64,000 nt of DNA, taken from Stutzerimonas stutzeri. Its GTDB lineage: Bacteria; Pseudomonadota; Gammaproteobacteria; Pseudomonadales; Pseudomonadaceae. Below are positions 34,618 through 44,143 of this stretch, one piece after another. Location: contig NZ_JAMOIC010000006.1 of the NCBI RefSeq assembly GCF_024448895.1, positions 62,001 through 126,000 on the forward strand. The letters run 5' to 3'. Made by a program: the position numbers and the translations under genes. The stretch's first letter is position 1; every line of letters begins with the position of its first letter. The notes beneath the pieces are model-generated. The model was given only the letters and a program-made list of their open reading frames with translations. It did no database searches and was not told the DNA's origin.

Positions 34618-34639
34618 TGTAATGACAATTGTCATTACA
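34618..34639 (-). promoter_or_regulatory. Perfect 22-base palindrome, relBE operator
   Basis: TGTAATGACAA and its exact reverse complement form an uninterrupted 22-base palindrome 12 bases before the relB start. A symmetric site at this place is what a RelB dimer, alone or with RelE, binds for conditional autorepression. Confidence 0.8.
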
Positions 34640-34896
34640 ATGGCAGCTTTACTGTAACCAGGCAACCATTTCAAAGCCGACGGCACGCCTTACGTACCTG
34701 TCATTCTTGCCTTCTTCATGGGCCCGCTCGCCCATAGAGTTGGTACCTGCCAGCCCGCGCTCCGCAAGGCAAGTGCCGCATTGGGTCTGGATGATCGCCA
34801 TCCTACGCCTACGTTCTCCCATGCCGGTTTCTGGAGATGAGTGGGTCGATCAGCATGCATTCGTGCATGTCGCGCGCCCTGCTAAGAGGACATCTC
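34640..34896. other. Intergenic region before the excisionase gene
   Basis: About 255 bases between the relBE promoter and the plus-strand AlpA-like gene. No gene is recognisable. It must hold the relBE promoter (minus) and the alpA promoter (plus). Confidence 0.35.
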
Positions 34897-35109
34897 ATGA
34901 ACCGTACCGAATGTCAGCCAACTCGCGCCACAAACCTCATGGTGGATGCCAAAACGCTGTCCCGGACAGTCGGCGTCAGCGTCCCGACGTTGTATCGCTG
35001 GATGGGTGAGTTGGGCTTCCCGCGCCCCATCAAGCTTTCCGCCCGCTGCTCGCGCTGGCCTATGGCCGATGTCGAGGAATGGATCGAGAGTCGAAAGGCG
35101 TCGTCGTAG
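34897..35109 (+). CDS. alpA: AlpA-family excisionase/regulator
   Basis: A 70-residue protein from the ATG at 34897, with AAGAGGA about eight bases upstream. It is a compact winged helix: 'LMVDAKTLSRTVGVSVPTLYRW' then 'FPRPIKLSARCSRWPMADVEEW'. AlpA-type proteins activate or direct excision with P4-type integrases. Its last 50 bases overlap the 3' end of the convergent integrase gene, so the two mRNAs are antisense to each other over that stretch. Confidence 0.85.
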   Translation: MNRTECQPTRATNLMVDAKTLSRTVGVSVPTLYRWMGELGFPRPIKLSARCSRWPMADVEEWIESRKASS

Positions 35110-36307
35110 CGGCTAGATGGTCGAGATAATCGGCCCATCGCTGCATCATGTCCCGGCGCTGATCGACATACAGTGCATGGTTGTAGGCGCCGCGCACTTT
35201 GTTGTCGTCGGCATGAGACAGTTGCGCTTCAATCCATGGACTCGGATAGCCCATTTCATACAGAGCGGTAGACAGCGTGCCGCGAATTCCATGGCCCGTG
35301 AGCTTGTCGCCATATCCCATGCGCCTGATTGCGGTATTCAGCGTATTTTCGCTTAGCACCTTGCTCGGGTCGTTACGGCCCGGAAGAAGCAGGTCGTACT
35401 GCCGAGTGAACACCTGAATGGCTTTGACCACCTCGACCGCCTGAGACGATAGAGGAACAAGATAATCCGGTACGTCCGCACCCTCTGCCTTCACCCGCTT
35501 GCGCAACTGTTTGACCGAGCCTGCAGGAATCGACCAGACCCGGCTGTTAAGCTCGAACTGTTCATGACGTGCGTGACGGATTTCGGCGGTTCGCACGCCG
35601 GTGAGCAGCATCAACTCCACTGCCAACCGCACCAGCAACGAACCGTGATATGCCCTAAGCGTTCGGACAAACTCGCCTAACTCATCGAGCTTGAGCCAGG
35701 GATTGTGCTTAACCGGAGGCTGTTCGGCAGCAACGATGTCAAGATCCGTAGCCGGATTCACTTCCACGTATTCGTGGACCATCGCGTAGCGGAAAATCTG
35801 ATGTAGCCAGGTGCGTACCTTTTCCGCGACATTCAGAGCTCCGCGTTCTTCTACTGCGCGGATTACATTAAGAACGTCGGACCTTCCCACCTCTGCAATA
35901 GGGATATCCCCAATGAGCGGAAGAATATCCTTGTCCAGGTAACGTCGTGCTTGCGCTGCCGAACCCTTGCGGCCCTGCGTAAGACGAGGGGTTCTAAAGG
36001 CGTCCCAATCGTTCGCAACCTGTCGAAAGGACACCAAGCGCGGCGATTGTTCCGGCTCTGCCCTCGGATCAATCCCAGCTGCAACCTTCCGCCGAGCCTC
36101 CTCTCGGCGCAACCGCGCGTCCTTGAGAGACACCTCAGGGTAAGTGCCTAGCGAGACGCGGTGGGCCTTACCGCTTGCTCGGTACCGGAAATGCCAGTAC
36201 TTGCCGCCTCGAGGATGGACGAACAAGGCCAGTCCATCTCCGTCAGCAACTGTGTACGCCCTGTCCTTGGGCTTGGCTTGGCGTACTGCCGTATCGGTGA
36301 GCGCCAT
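35060..36307 (-). CDS. int: P4-type tyrosine integrase
   Basis: A 415-residue tyrosine recombinase with the DUF4102 arm-binding N-terminus ('ALTDTAVRQAKPKDRAYTVA' and 'FRYRASGKAHRVSLGTYPEV'), a core-binding domain, and a catalytic domain with Arg in 'LTGVRTAEIRHARHE', the HxxR box 'GHGIRGTLSTAL', and 'QLSHADDNKVRGAYNHALY' holding the last His and the nucleophilic Tyr. It is transcribed away from tRNA-Leu and begins 172 bases from the tRNA 3' end, the typical arrangement of tRNA-targeting islands. This is not the integrase type that usually accompanies the Tn4371 backbone. Confidence 0.93.
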   Translation of the reverse strand: MALTDTAVRQAKPKDRAYTVADGDGLALFVHPRGGKYWHFRYRASGKAHRVSLGTYPEVSLKDARLRREEARRKVAAGIDPRAEPEQSPRLVSFRQVANDWDAFRTPRLTQGRKGSAAQARRYLDKDILPLIGDIPIAEVGRSDVLNVIRAVEERGALNVAEKVRTWLHQIFRYAMVHEYVEVNPATDLDIVAAEQPPVKHNPWLKLDELGEFVRTLRAYHGSLLVRLAVELMLLTGVRTAEIRHARHEQFELNSRVWSIPAGSVKQLRKRVKAEGADVPDYLVPLSSQAVEVVKAIQVFTRQYDLLLPGRNDPSKVLSENTLNTAIRRMGYGDKLTGHGIRGTLSTALYEMGYPSPWIEAQLSHADDNKVRGAYNHALYVDQRRDMMQRWADYLDHLAATTTPFDSRSIPRHRP

Positions 36308-36410
36308 GTGTACATCTCCAGAACTCGAACTCGTGATGTACGCATTTTTGTACCTAAAGAGACGCGTTGGTACAACCTGCTACGAGGTGCTCTGAGAAAA
36401 CAACAGGCAC

Positions 36411-36435
36411 AAAAAAGCCCCTATTACGGGGCTTT
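36411..36435 (-). terminator. Factor-independent terminator downstream of the tRNA genes
   Basis: AAAGCCCC (36414-36421) and GGGGCTTT (36428-36435) form an eight-base stem with a six-base loop. Read on the minus strand it ends in a run of six T. It would end the tRNA transcript before the integrase. It lies on the island side of the tRNA-Leu end. Confidence 0.75.
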
Positions 36436-36478
36436 CAGGGATTTCCGAGTCCTCAGGAGAGGCCAGGAAACCATTAGA

Positions 36479-36500
36479 TGGTGCGGACGGAGAGACTCGA
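36479..36500. other. Attachment site (att) of the island at the 3' end of tRNA-Leu
   Basis: The tRNA 3' end faces the integrase gene, as in islands that integrate with a P4-type recombinase. The other copy of the core repeat should stand at the far end. I searched the left part of the window by eye for the 3'-end sequence (GCGGACGGAGAGACTCGAA) and did not find it, so that end is outside. The exact core length cannot be set. Confidence 0.6.
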
Positions 36501-36563
36501 ACTCTCACACCTTGCGGCGCCAGAACCTAAATCTGGTGTGTCTACCAATTCCACCACGTCCGC
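36479..36563 (-). tRNA. tRNA-Leu (anticodon UAG)
   Basis: On the minus strand the gene begins GCGGACGTGG and ends with an encoded CCA at 36481-36479. A long variable arm is present, as in leucine tRNAs, and the anticodon loop reads TTTAGGT with anticodon TAG. The acceptor stem GCGGACG / CGTCCGC is complete, so the inserted element restored the gene. The integrase lies immediately downstream, which makes this 3' end the attachment site. Confidence 0.95.
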
Positions 36564-36609
36564 AAACTTCTAAACGAAAACGCCAGGCTTAGCCTGGCGT
36601 CTCGGAATA

Positions 36610-36685
36610 TGGGGTGGACGATGGGGTTCGAACCCACGACCGCAGGAGCCACAATCCTGTGCTCTACCAACTGAGCTACGCCCAC
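36610..36685 (-). tRNA. tRNA-His (anticodon GUG)
   Basis: The minus strand reads GTGGGCGTAGCTCAGTTGG at the 5' end, with GTG in the anticodon loop and an encoded CCA at the 3' end. The acceptor stem GTGGGCG pairs with CGTCCAC. An extra 5' G at 36686, opposite the discriminator C, gives the G-1 that histidine tRNAs need. Confidence 0.95.
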
Positions 36686-36716
36686 CATATTGCCTTTGCT
36701 TGTGCCAGAGCCGGAA

Positions 36717-36793
36717 TGGCGCACCCGGCAGGACTCGAACCTGCGACCATCCGCTTAGAAGGCGGATGCTCTATCCAACTGAGCTACGGGCAC
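36717..36793 (-). tRNA. tRNA-Arg (anticodon UCU)
   Basis: The minus strand begins GTGCCCGTAGCTCAGTTGGA, has TCT in the anticodon loop (CTTCTAA) and ends with encoded CCA. It is the first of three tRNAs, Arg-His-Leu, transcribed together toward the island. The same trio stands between folD and tig in Pseudomonas. Confidence 0.95.
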
Positions 36794-37063
36794 TCTTATC
36801 TGCATTCAAACTGAGCGCAGACTTCAAGCTCCGGCCAGTGAAGGGCTGACCTTCAAAAGCCGTCTTACCCAGCAGCAGGCTGTGCTCGACAAGCGGGGCG
36901 AATCTTAATGGCCTGCCTAAACCTCGTCAACAGCAAATTCGAAAAAATTTCAGGCTGGTAAAGGAGTTACGGGAATCGGCTGCCGTATCGCCTTTGCCGA
37001 ACGGAGTCGTCGTGCGAGAATGCGCGTCCTTTTTCAATCCTTCTCGATGGTTAATTACGCGTC

Positions 37064-37918
37064 ATGACCGCAAAACTGATCGACGGTAAAAAGATCGCTG
37101 CCACTATTCGCCAGCAGATTGCAGGCAGGGTTGCCGAGCGTTCTCAGCAAGGCCTCAGAGTACCGGGGCTGGCGGTGATCCTAGTGGGCACTGACCCCGC
37201 CTCTCAGGTGTATGTCGCTCACAAGCGTAAGGACTGCGAGGAAGTCGGATTCAACTCCATCGCCCATGACCTGCCGGCTACGACTGGCCAGGACGAGCTC
37301 CTGACGCTGATTGATCAACTGAATGAAGACCCGCTCATCGACGGCATTCTGGTGCAGTTGCCTCTCCCCAAGCACCTGGATGCATCCCAGTTGCTCGAAC
37401 GCATCCGTCCTGACAAGGACGTGGATGGCTTTCATCCTTACAACATTGGCCGTCTTGCCCAGCGCATGCCGCTGCTGCGTCCGTGCACCCCGAAAGGCAT
37501 CATGGCGCTGCTAGAAAGCACCGGCATGGATTTGCATGGCCTCAACGCAGTGGTAGTAGGCGCGTCAAACATCGTCGGGCGACCGATGGCTCTGGAACTC
37601 TTGCTGGCCGGCTGCACGACGACCGTCACCCACCGTTTTACCAATGACCTGGCTGATCACGTCAAGCGTGCCGATTTGATCGTGGTTGCAACCGGTATTA
37701 CCGGGCTGGTCAAGGGCGAGTGGATCAAGGAAGGCGCCATTGTCATCGACGTCGGCATCAATCGTCAGGCTGATGGCAAGCTGGTTGGCGATGTGGAATT
37801 CGAAGTGGCCGTTCAGCGCGCTGGCTGGATTACCCCGGTGCCTGGCGGCGTTGGCCCGATGACGAGGGCCTGCCTGCTGGAAAACACCTTGCATGCAGCT
37901 GAGCACCTGCACACTTGA
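37064..37918 (+). CDS. folD: FolD, methylenetetrahydrofolate dehydrogenase/cyclohydrolase
   Basis: A 284-residue bifunctional enzyme of one-carbon metabolism that interconverts 5,10-methylene-, methenyl- and 10-formyl-tetrahydrofolate with NADP. Family landmarks are '[20 protein letters not shown]' with the catalytic Lys, '[13 protein letters not shown]', '[16 protein letters not shown]', '[17 protein letters not shown]' (dinucleotide site) and '[21 protein letters not shown]'. It is divergent from the tRNA genes and convergent with the transporter operon. Full length, no anomaly. Confidence 0.97.
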   Translation: MTAKLIDGKKIAATIRQQIAGRVAERSQQGLRVPGLAVILVGTDPASQVYVAHKRKDCEEVGFNSIAHDLPATTGQDELLTLIDQLNEDPLIDGILVQLPLPKHLDASQLLERIRPDKDVDGFHPYNIGRLAQRMPLLRPCTPKGIMALLESTGMDLHGLNAVVVGASNIVGRPMALELLLAGCTTTVTHRFTNDLADHVKRADLIVVATGITGLVKGEWIKEGAIVIDVGINRQADGKLVGDVEFEVAVQRAGWITPVPGGVGPMTRACLLENTLHAAEHLHT

Positions 37919-37946
37919 GCCCTGTACAGAAAAACTGCGCATGAAC

Positions 37947-37973
37947 AAAACGGCACCCGAGGGTGCCGTTTTT
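37947..37973. terminator. Bidirectional terminator between folD and the transporter operon
   Basis: CGGCACCC and GGGTGCCG form a stem with a two-base loop region, preceded by AAAA and followed by TTTTT. It can end both the folD transcript and the convergent glpV transcript. Confidence 0.88.
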
Positions 37974-37994
37974 GTTGGCCGGACTTTTGGTTAA

Positions 37995-39734
37995 TTAACG
38001 CTCCTGCTCCCAGGATTTGATCAGCTCGTTATAGCTGACGGTTTGCCCCTGAGGCTTTTCGTTCTCCAGTTTGGGCTTGGGTGAGCCAGGCTGGCTCAGC
38101 CAGTACTCTGGATCACGCGGCTCGTTCATCTTCGGCCCGCACTTGGGCTGCACCTTGGCGCGTTCAAGCCTCGCCATCATGGTGTCCTGCGCTTCGGCGA
38201 GGCCATCCAGCGCCTCCTGCGGCGTCTTATCGCCACTTGCCGCTTCGGCGATGTATTGCCACCAGAGCTGCGCCAGACGTGGATAGTCCGGCACATTGGT
38301 TCCGGTCGGCGTCCACTGCACTCGGGCAGGGCTGCGGTAGAACTCGACCAGGCCTCCCAGTTTCGGCGCCGCCTCGGTCATGGCATCCGAGTTGATGTCT
38401 GACTCACGGATGGGCGTCAGCCCCACCAGGGTCTTTTTCAGCGAGACGGTTTTTGCCACAGTGAACTGCGCGTATAGCCAAGCTGCCAGACGACGCTTTT
38501 CCGGGGTGGAATCAAGGAACGTCCAGGCACCTGCGTCCTGGTAGCCGAGCTTCATCCCCTCCTCCCAATAAGGACCTTTGGGCGATGGCGCCATCCGCCA
38601 CTTTGGCGTGCCGTCTTCGTTTACGACCGGCAGGCCTGGCTTGGTCATATCGGCAGTGAACGCGGTGTACCAGAAAATCTGCTGGGCGATGTTGCCTTGG
38701 GCTGGGACCGGACCCGACTCGGAGAACGTCATGCCTTGTGCTTCACGCGGGGCGTATTCGCGCATCCAGTCGACGTACTTCTGCGTGGCATAAACCGCTG
38801 CCGGCCCGTTGGTCGCGCCACCTCGGGAGACGCTCGAACCTACCGGGTGGCAGTCCTCGACGCGAATGCCCCACTCATCCACCGGCAAGCCGTTTGGCAA
38901 GCCCTTGTCCCCCGCGCCGGCCATGGAAAACCAGGCGTCGGTGAAACGCCAGCCGAGCGATGGATCCTTCTTGCCGTAGTCCATGTGACCATAGACGCGT
39001 TGGCCATCGATTTCCTTCACGTGCTTGCTGAAGAACTCGGCGATGTCTTCGTAAGCGGACCAGTTCACTGGTACGCCAAGCTCGTAGCCGTATCGCTCCT
39101 TGAACTGCTTTTTAAGGTCTTCACGCTCGAACCAGTCGGCGCGGAACCAGTAGAGGTTGGCGAACTGCTGGACCGGCAGCTGGTAGATCTTGCCGTCCGG
39201 CCCGGTGGTGAATGAAAGTCCTATGAAGTCTTCCAGATCGAGGGTTGGCAGCGTGTAGTCCTTGGCCTCCCCCTCGATCATGTCGCTGATGGCGACTGCC
39301 TTGCCGTAACGAAAGTGGGTACCGATCAGATCGGAGTCGTTGATGTAGCCGTCATAGATATTCTTGCCGGACTGCATTTGCGTCTGCAGCTTCTCGACGA
39401 CATCACCCTCTTGCATCAGATCGTGCCGAAGCTTGATGCCGGTGATCTCATTGAACGCCCGTGCGAGCGTCTTCGACTCGTACTCGTGGGTGGTAATGGT
39501 CTCCGAGGCGACGTTGATCTCCATCCCGCGGAACGGTTCGGCGGCCTTGATAAACCACCGCAACTCTTCCATCTGTTGCTCGGGCGACAACGTCGAGGGA
39601 TTGAACTCCGACTCGATCCATTTTTTCGCCGCGTCTTCATAGGCGTCGGCCCATGCCGTTCCTGCAATGCCGGACAACGTCAGCAAGGCCGTGAGCGCCA
39701 TGCCATGTCGGGTGTTGTTTTTATTCTCGAACAT
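37995..39734 (-). CDS. glpV: ABC transporter substrate-binding protein (glycerol type, GlpV)
   Basis: A 579-residue periplasmic protein from the ATG at 39734, which has AGGAGG five bases upstream (a GTG at 39740 is also in frame). A signal peptide ends after 'GIAGTAWA'. The length is unusual for sugar-binding proteins but typical of GlpV. It closes a minus-strand operon in the order ATPase, ATPase, permease, permease, small membrane protein, binding protein, which is the glpSTPQUV order described for the Rhizobium glycerol transporter. Glycerol or a related polyol is therefore the probable ligand. Confidence 0.82.
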   Translation of the reverse strand: MFENKNNTRHGMALTALLTLSGIAGTAWADAYEDAAKKWIESEFNPSTLSPEQQMEELRWFIKAAEPFRGMEINVASETITTHEYESKTLARAFNEITGIKLRHDLMQEGDVVEKLQTQMQSGKNIYDGYINDSDLIGTHFRYGKAVAISDMIEGEAKDYTLPTLDLEDFIGLSFTTGPDGKIYQLPVQQFANLYWFRADWFEREDLKKQFKERYGYELGVPVNWSAYEDIAEFFSKHVKEIDGQRVYGHMDYGKKDPSLGWRFTDAWFSMAGAGDKGLPNGLPVDEWGIRVEDCHPVGSSVSRGGATNGPAAVYATQKYVDWMREYAPREAQGMTFSESGPVPAQGNIAQQIFWYTAFTADMTKPGLPVVNEDGTPKWRMAPSPKGPYWEEGMKLGYQDAGAWTFLDSTPEKRRLAAWLYAQFTVAKTVSLKKTLVGLTPIRESDINSDAMTEAAPKLGGLVEFYRSPARVQWTPTGTNVPDYPRLAQLWWQYIAEAASGDKTPQEALDGLAEAQDTMMARLERAKVQPKCGPKMNEPRDPEYWLSQPGSPKPKLENEKPQGQTVSYNELIKSWEQER

Positions 39735-39776
39735 AAACACCTCCTTTGGGTTTTTCGGAGGGATGGGCCAGAAGGC

Positions 39777-40049
39777 TCAACCCCAGCGCATCACTGCAAA
39801 CAACCAGACGAGAGACAGCGCGGACGCTATCCAGATGCTCCAGTCGGTCAGCCCTATCAGCAGAAGATGCCAATAGGCGCTGCCCAGAAGTCCAATGAAT
39901 AATCGATCCCCACGTGTAGTTACGATGGGCAGAAAGCCTTTACGCGGTACGCAGGGCCGCTTCAGTTCCCAAGCGCTCATCAGCGCCAGCATTACGCCGA
40001 TGACGGCGAAGAAAGCAGCAGTCGGCGTGGTCCATGCCATCCAGTTCAT
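39777..40049 (-). CDS. glpU: GlpU-like small membrane protein (DUF2160)
   Basis: A 90-residue protein from the ATG at 40049. Three hydrophobic segments are visible ('TTPTAAFFAVIGVMLALMSA', 'GDRLFIGLLGSAYWHLLLIG' and 'WSIWIASALSLVWLFAVM'). It matches DUF2160, the small membrane component always found next to glycerol-type ABC permeases. Its precise role is unknown. Confidence 0.82.
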   Translation of the reverse strand: MNWMAWTTPTAAFFAVIGVMLALMSAWELKRPCVPRKGFLPIVTTRGDRLFIGLLGSAYWHLLLIGLTDWSIWIASALSLVWLFAVMRWG

Positions 40050-40059
40050 GAGCGGACTC

Positions 40060-40860
40060 CTATACCCGACCAAGGGCAAAGCCCTTGGCGACGTGATTGC
40101 GGACGAACCAGATCACCAGCATGCCCGGCAGGATGGTCAGCACACCGGCTGCCGCCAGTACGCCCCAGTCAATTCCGGAAGCCGAGACCGTCCGTGTCAT
40201 CACCGAGACGATAGGCTTGGCGTCCACGGAGGTCAGCGTGCGCGCCAACAGCAGCTCGACCCACGAAAACATGAAACAGAAGAACGCCGTGACGCCGATG
40301 CCAGAACCAATTAGCGGGATGAAAATCTTCACAAAGAACTTGGGAAAGCTGTAGCCGTCGATGTAGGCCGTTTCATCTATTTCCTTGGGCACACCGGACA
40401 TGAAGCCTTCAAGAATCCACACCGCGAGCGGCACGTTGAACAGGCAGTGCGCCAGTGCCACCGCGATGTGCGTGTCGAACAGCCCGATCGATGAGTAAAG
40501 CTGAAAAAACGGCAGCAGAAAGACTGCTGGCGGCGCCATCCGATTGGTCAGCAGCCAGAAAAACAGATGCTTGTCGCCGAGGAAGCGAAAGCGGGAGAAG
40601 GCATATGCAGCCGGTAATGCCACCGTCAGGGAAATGATCGTGTTCAGGCATACGTAATACAGCGAGTTGATGTAGCCGCTGTACCAGCTGCGGTCGGTAA
40701 AGATCACCTTGTAGTTGTCCAGCGTCAGGTCACGCGGCCAGAGGGTCAGCCCACCGAGGATCTCGGTGTTGCTCTTGAACGACATGTTGACCAGCCAGTA
40801 GATCGGCACCATCAGAAAGGCGATGTAGAGGATCAGTACGACTCGCTTGCGCAGGTTCAT
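40060..40860 (-). CDS. glpQ: ABC transporter permease (GlpQ)
   Basis: A 266-residue inner-membrane permease of the MalG type with six predicted segments. The EAA loop that contacts the ATPases is visible as 'EGFMSGVPKEIDETAYIDGYSFPKFF' (about residues 155-180). With GlpP it forms the transport channel. The genes are spaced by about 10-15 bases, in line with one operon. Confidence 0.9.
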   Translation of the reverse strand: MNLRKRVVLILYIAFLMVPIYWLVNMSFKSNTEILGGLTLWPRDLTLDNYKVIFTDRSWYSGYINSLYYVCLNTIISLTVALPAAYAFSRFRFLGDKHLFFWLLTNRMAPPAVFLLPFFQLYSSIGLFDTHIAVALAHCLFNVPLAVWILEGFMSGVPKEIDETAYIDGYSFPKFFVKIFIPLIGSGIGVTAFFCFMFSWVELLLARTLTSVDAKPIVSVMTRTVSASGIDWGVLAAAGVLTILPGMLVIWFVRNHVAKGFALGRV

Positions 40861-40874
40861 TCAGCAGGCCCTCT

Positions 40875-41734
<860 letters not shown>

Positions 41735-41738
<4 letters not shown>

Positions 41739-42832
41739 GGCCGGTCCTCCACCAGCCGATCATCGGCATAGAGCATCAGCCACTGAGCCGGGAACGTGAC
41801 CCACGCTTGCTCCCTTGGCACGGCTTGATCCTCCGGCAGGCGCGCCTTCAGCAGGTGGTCTTGCAGGCGAAGCGTCAGGATCTTGTATGTCCCGAGGTCT
41901 TCTACCCGCACCACTTCGGCTTGCATCCCGCCGGTCGTCGCTTCGTCGGCGACTTGCACGAACTCGGGACGGATGCCGATCTGCAACCGGCTCGCTGTCA
42001 GCTCAGGCAACAGCGCCGCCTGGACGCCAGAGAGCGGAAGATGCAGGTCGCCAAAGCCTACGCCGCCCTCCTCGGCCCGCACATCGATCAAGTTCATCCC
42101 CGGACTGCCGACGAAAAAACCAACAAAGGTGTGTTGTGGCCGCTCGAAGAGCTCGCGTGGCGTGCCGAACTGGACGATCTGTCCACCGTGCATCACGGCA
42201 ATCTTGTCCGCGAAGGTAGAAGCCTCCAGCTGGTCGTGCGTGACGTAGATCATCGTGATGTTGAACTGCTCGTGAATCTGCTTGAGCTTGCGCCGCAGCT
42301 TCCACTTCAGGTGCGGGTCGATGACGGTAAGCGGCTCGTCGAAAAGGATTGCCGAAACGTCATCCCGTACCAGTCCGCGCCCCATGGACACCTTCTGCTT
42401 CTCATCCGCGGTCAGGTTCCGGGCCTTGCGCTTGAGCAGCGGATGCAGATCGAGCACCTCGGCGATCTCATGGACCTTACTTGTGACCCGTGCTTCCGGC
42501 ACGCCCTGATTGCGCAAGGGGAAGGCCAGGTTGTCGAACACGGTCATGGTGTCGTACACCACCGGGAATTGAAAAACCTGGGCGATGTTGCGCTGCTCCG
42601 GCGTCAGGTTGTTCACCTCGCGCGTATCGAACAGCACCTGCCCTTCGGACGGGCTGAGCAGACCGGAAATAACATTGAGCAAGGTCGACTTGCCGCATCC
42701 AGACGGCCCCAGCAAGGCATAGGCACCGCCCTGCTCCCAGACATGGTCCATCTCCCGAATGGCGTAATCTTCCGCGCCACGGGGATGCGCGTTGTAACTG
42801 TGGGCCAGGTTCTGCAAACGAATCTCCGCCAT
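41735..42832 (-). CDS. glpT: ABC transporter ATP-binding protein (GlpT)
   Basis: A 365-residue ATPase from the ATG at 42832; the frame stays open upstream into the first ATPase gene but without similarity. Walker A is 'LLGPSGCGKSTLLN', and the regulatory TOBE-like C-terminus follows. The signature region reads 'NLTADEKQKVSMGRGLVRDD' where most ABC ATPases have LSGGQ, followed by 'AILFDEPLTVIDPHLKW'. This divergent signature is known for the paired ATPases of this transporter type, which probably work as a heterodimer with GlpS. Confidence 0.87.
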
Positions 42833-42842
42833 GGCGCTCTCC

Positions 42843-43925
42843 TCAGATCCGTCGGGCCGGCGCCTGAGCCAGCTGGCCAGCGGCATCGAACACGAACAAT
42901 TTGTGAGTCGGGATGTACACCCGGATTGGCGAGTCCACCGCATAGTCGTGCACGCCCTGCAGATGCAGGACCAGACTGAAATGTTCGTTACGAACGTGAA
43001 GGAAGGTCTCCGAGCCACTGATTTCGGCGAGCTCGACCATGCCGGACACTTCCAGATCGTCGTCGTTGGACGGCACCAACCCGATATGGCTGGGCCTCAC
43101 GCCAAAGCTGTATTCGCCCTCGCCTAGCGCTCGCAGATCGGCGTTGAGCGGAAAATGCAGGCAATCCTGGAAGCTGACCTCATTGGCCGCAATCCGACCC
43201 GGCAGCAGGTTGATTGGAGGCTCGGAGAACAGCTCGGCACTGAGCATCTGGCTGGGACGGTGATAGACCTCGGAGGTCGAGCCGCTCTGTATTACCCGGC
43301 CTTCATGCAGCACCGTTGCGGTTCCCCCCAACGCGAGCGCCTCGTTGGGCTCGGTGGTGGCATAGACAGCAATGCTGCGGCGGGTCTTGAACAGCTCACG
43401 CATTTCCTGACGGAGCTCTTCGCGCAGCTTGTAATCGAGGTTGACCAGCGGCTCGTCGAACAGCACCAGGTCGGCATCCTTGACCAGCGCCCTAGCCATC
43501 GCCGTACGTTGCTGCTGCCCTCCCGACAACTCCAGAGGATGGCGCTTGAGCAACCCTTCGATATGCAGCATTTCGGCGGTCTCGTGGACCTTGCGCTCAA
43601 TCTCCGATTTGCTCACGCCGGCCTGTCGCAGCGGCGAGGCAATGTTCTCGAACACGGTCAGCGTCGGGTAATTGATGAACTGCTGGTACACCATCGAGAC
43701 GTTGCGCTTGCGTACCGGTACGCCCGTAACGTCAGCGCCGTTCATCAGGACCCGACCTTGGGTCGGCTTGTCTAGGCCAGCCATCAGGCGCATGAGCGAG
43801 GTCTTGCCGGACAGGGTTCGCCCGATCAGCACGTTGAACGAGCCAGGCTCGAAAACCAGGCTGGCATCATCGATATGTAACTGACCATCGACGGTCTTGG
43901 TGACGTGTTCCAGTGTGAGGGACAT
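42843..43925 (-). CDS. glpS: ABC transporter ATP-binding protein (GlpS)
   Basis: A 360-residue ATPase, first gene of the operon. 'IGRTLSGKTSLMRLMAG' stands for Walker A, 'PLELSGGQQQRTAMARAL' is the canonical signature, and 'LVLFDEPLVNLDYKLREEL' is Walker B. A TOBE-like C-terminus follows. It carries the standard LSGGQ, unlike GlpT. A sigma-54-type promoter stands 34 bases upstream of its start. Confidence 0.88.
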   Translation of the reverse strand: MSLTLEHVTKTVDGQLHIDDASLVFEPGSFNVLIGRTLSGKTSLMRLMAGLDKPTQGRVLMNGADVTGVPVRKRNVSMVYQQFINYPTLTVFENIASPLRQAGVSKSEIERKVHETAEMLHIEGLLKRHPLELSGGQQQRTAMARALVKDADLVLFDEPLVNLDYKLREELRQEMRELFKTRRSIAVYATTEPNEALALGGTATVLHEGRVIQSGSTSEVYHRPSQMLSAELFSEPPINLLPGRIAANEVSFQDCLHFPLNADLRALGEGEYSFGVRPSHIGLVPSNDDDLEVSGMVELAEISGSETFLHVRNEHFSLVLHLQGVHDYAVDSPIRVYIPTHKLFVFDAAGQLAQAPARRI

Positions 43926-43958
43926 GCCGCATCCTTCTAATTGTTATGGGGGATGCAG

Positions 43959-43975
43959 AGCGATATCCGTGCCAG
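43959..43975 (-). promoter_or_regulatory. Sigma-54 promoter of the glp operon
   Basis: The minus strand reads CTGGCACGGATATCGCT. This matches the -24/-12 consensus YTGGCACGRNNNTTGCW at all informative positions but one (C for T in TTGC). It lies 34 bases before the glpS start and next to a divergent gene for a sigma-54-dependent activator. Confidence 0.82.
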
Positions 43976-44028
43976 CCAACCGCAGCCGCTCTAGCGCGGC
44001 GTTCATCAGTGAAACTGCTGTTCTCTAC

Positions 44029-44086
44029 TGTTCGAAATGAACATTTGTGAACATTGACAGTGCGTAGAAATGAACAAAACTGTTCA
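44029..44086. promoter_or_regulatory. Upstream activator sites with TGTTC/GAACA repeats
   Basis: TGTTC-GAAAT-GAACA at 44029-44043 and TGAACA-AAAC-TGTTCA at 44071-44086 are inverted repeats sharing the same half-site, with a further TGTGAACA between them. They lie 55-125 bases upstream of the sigma-54 promoter, the normal distance for enhancer sites of an NtrC-type activator. Confidence 0.72.
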
Positions 44087-44143
44087 AGGCGCCGCCAGGA
44101 GGCGACCGATAAAAATAAGAACAAGCATCATCAGAGAGGCAAC

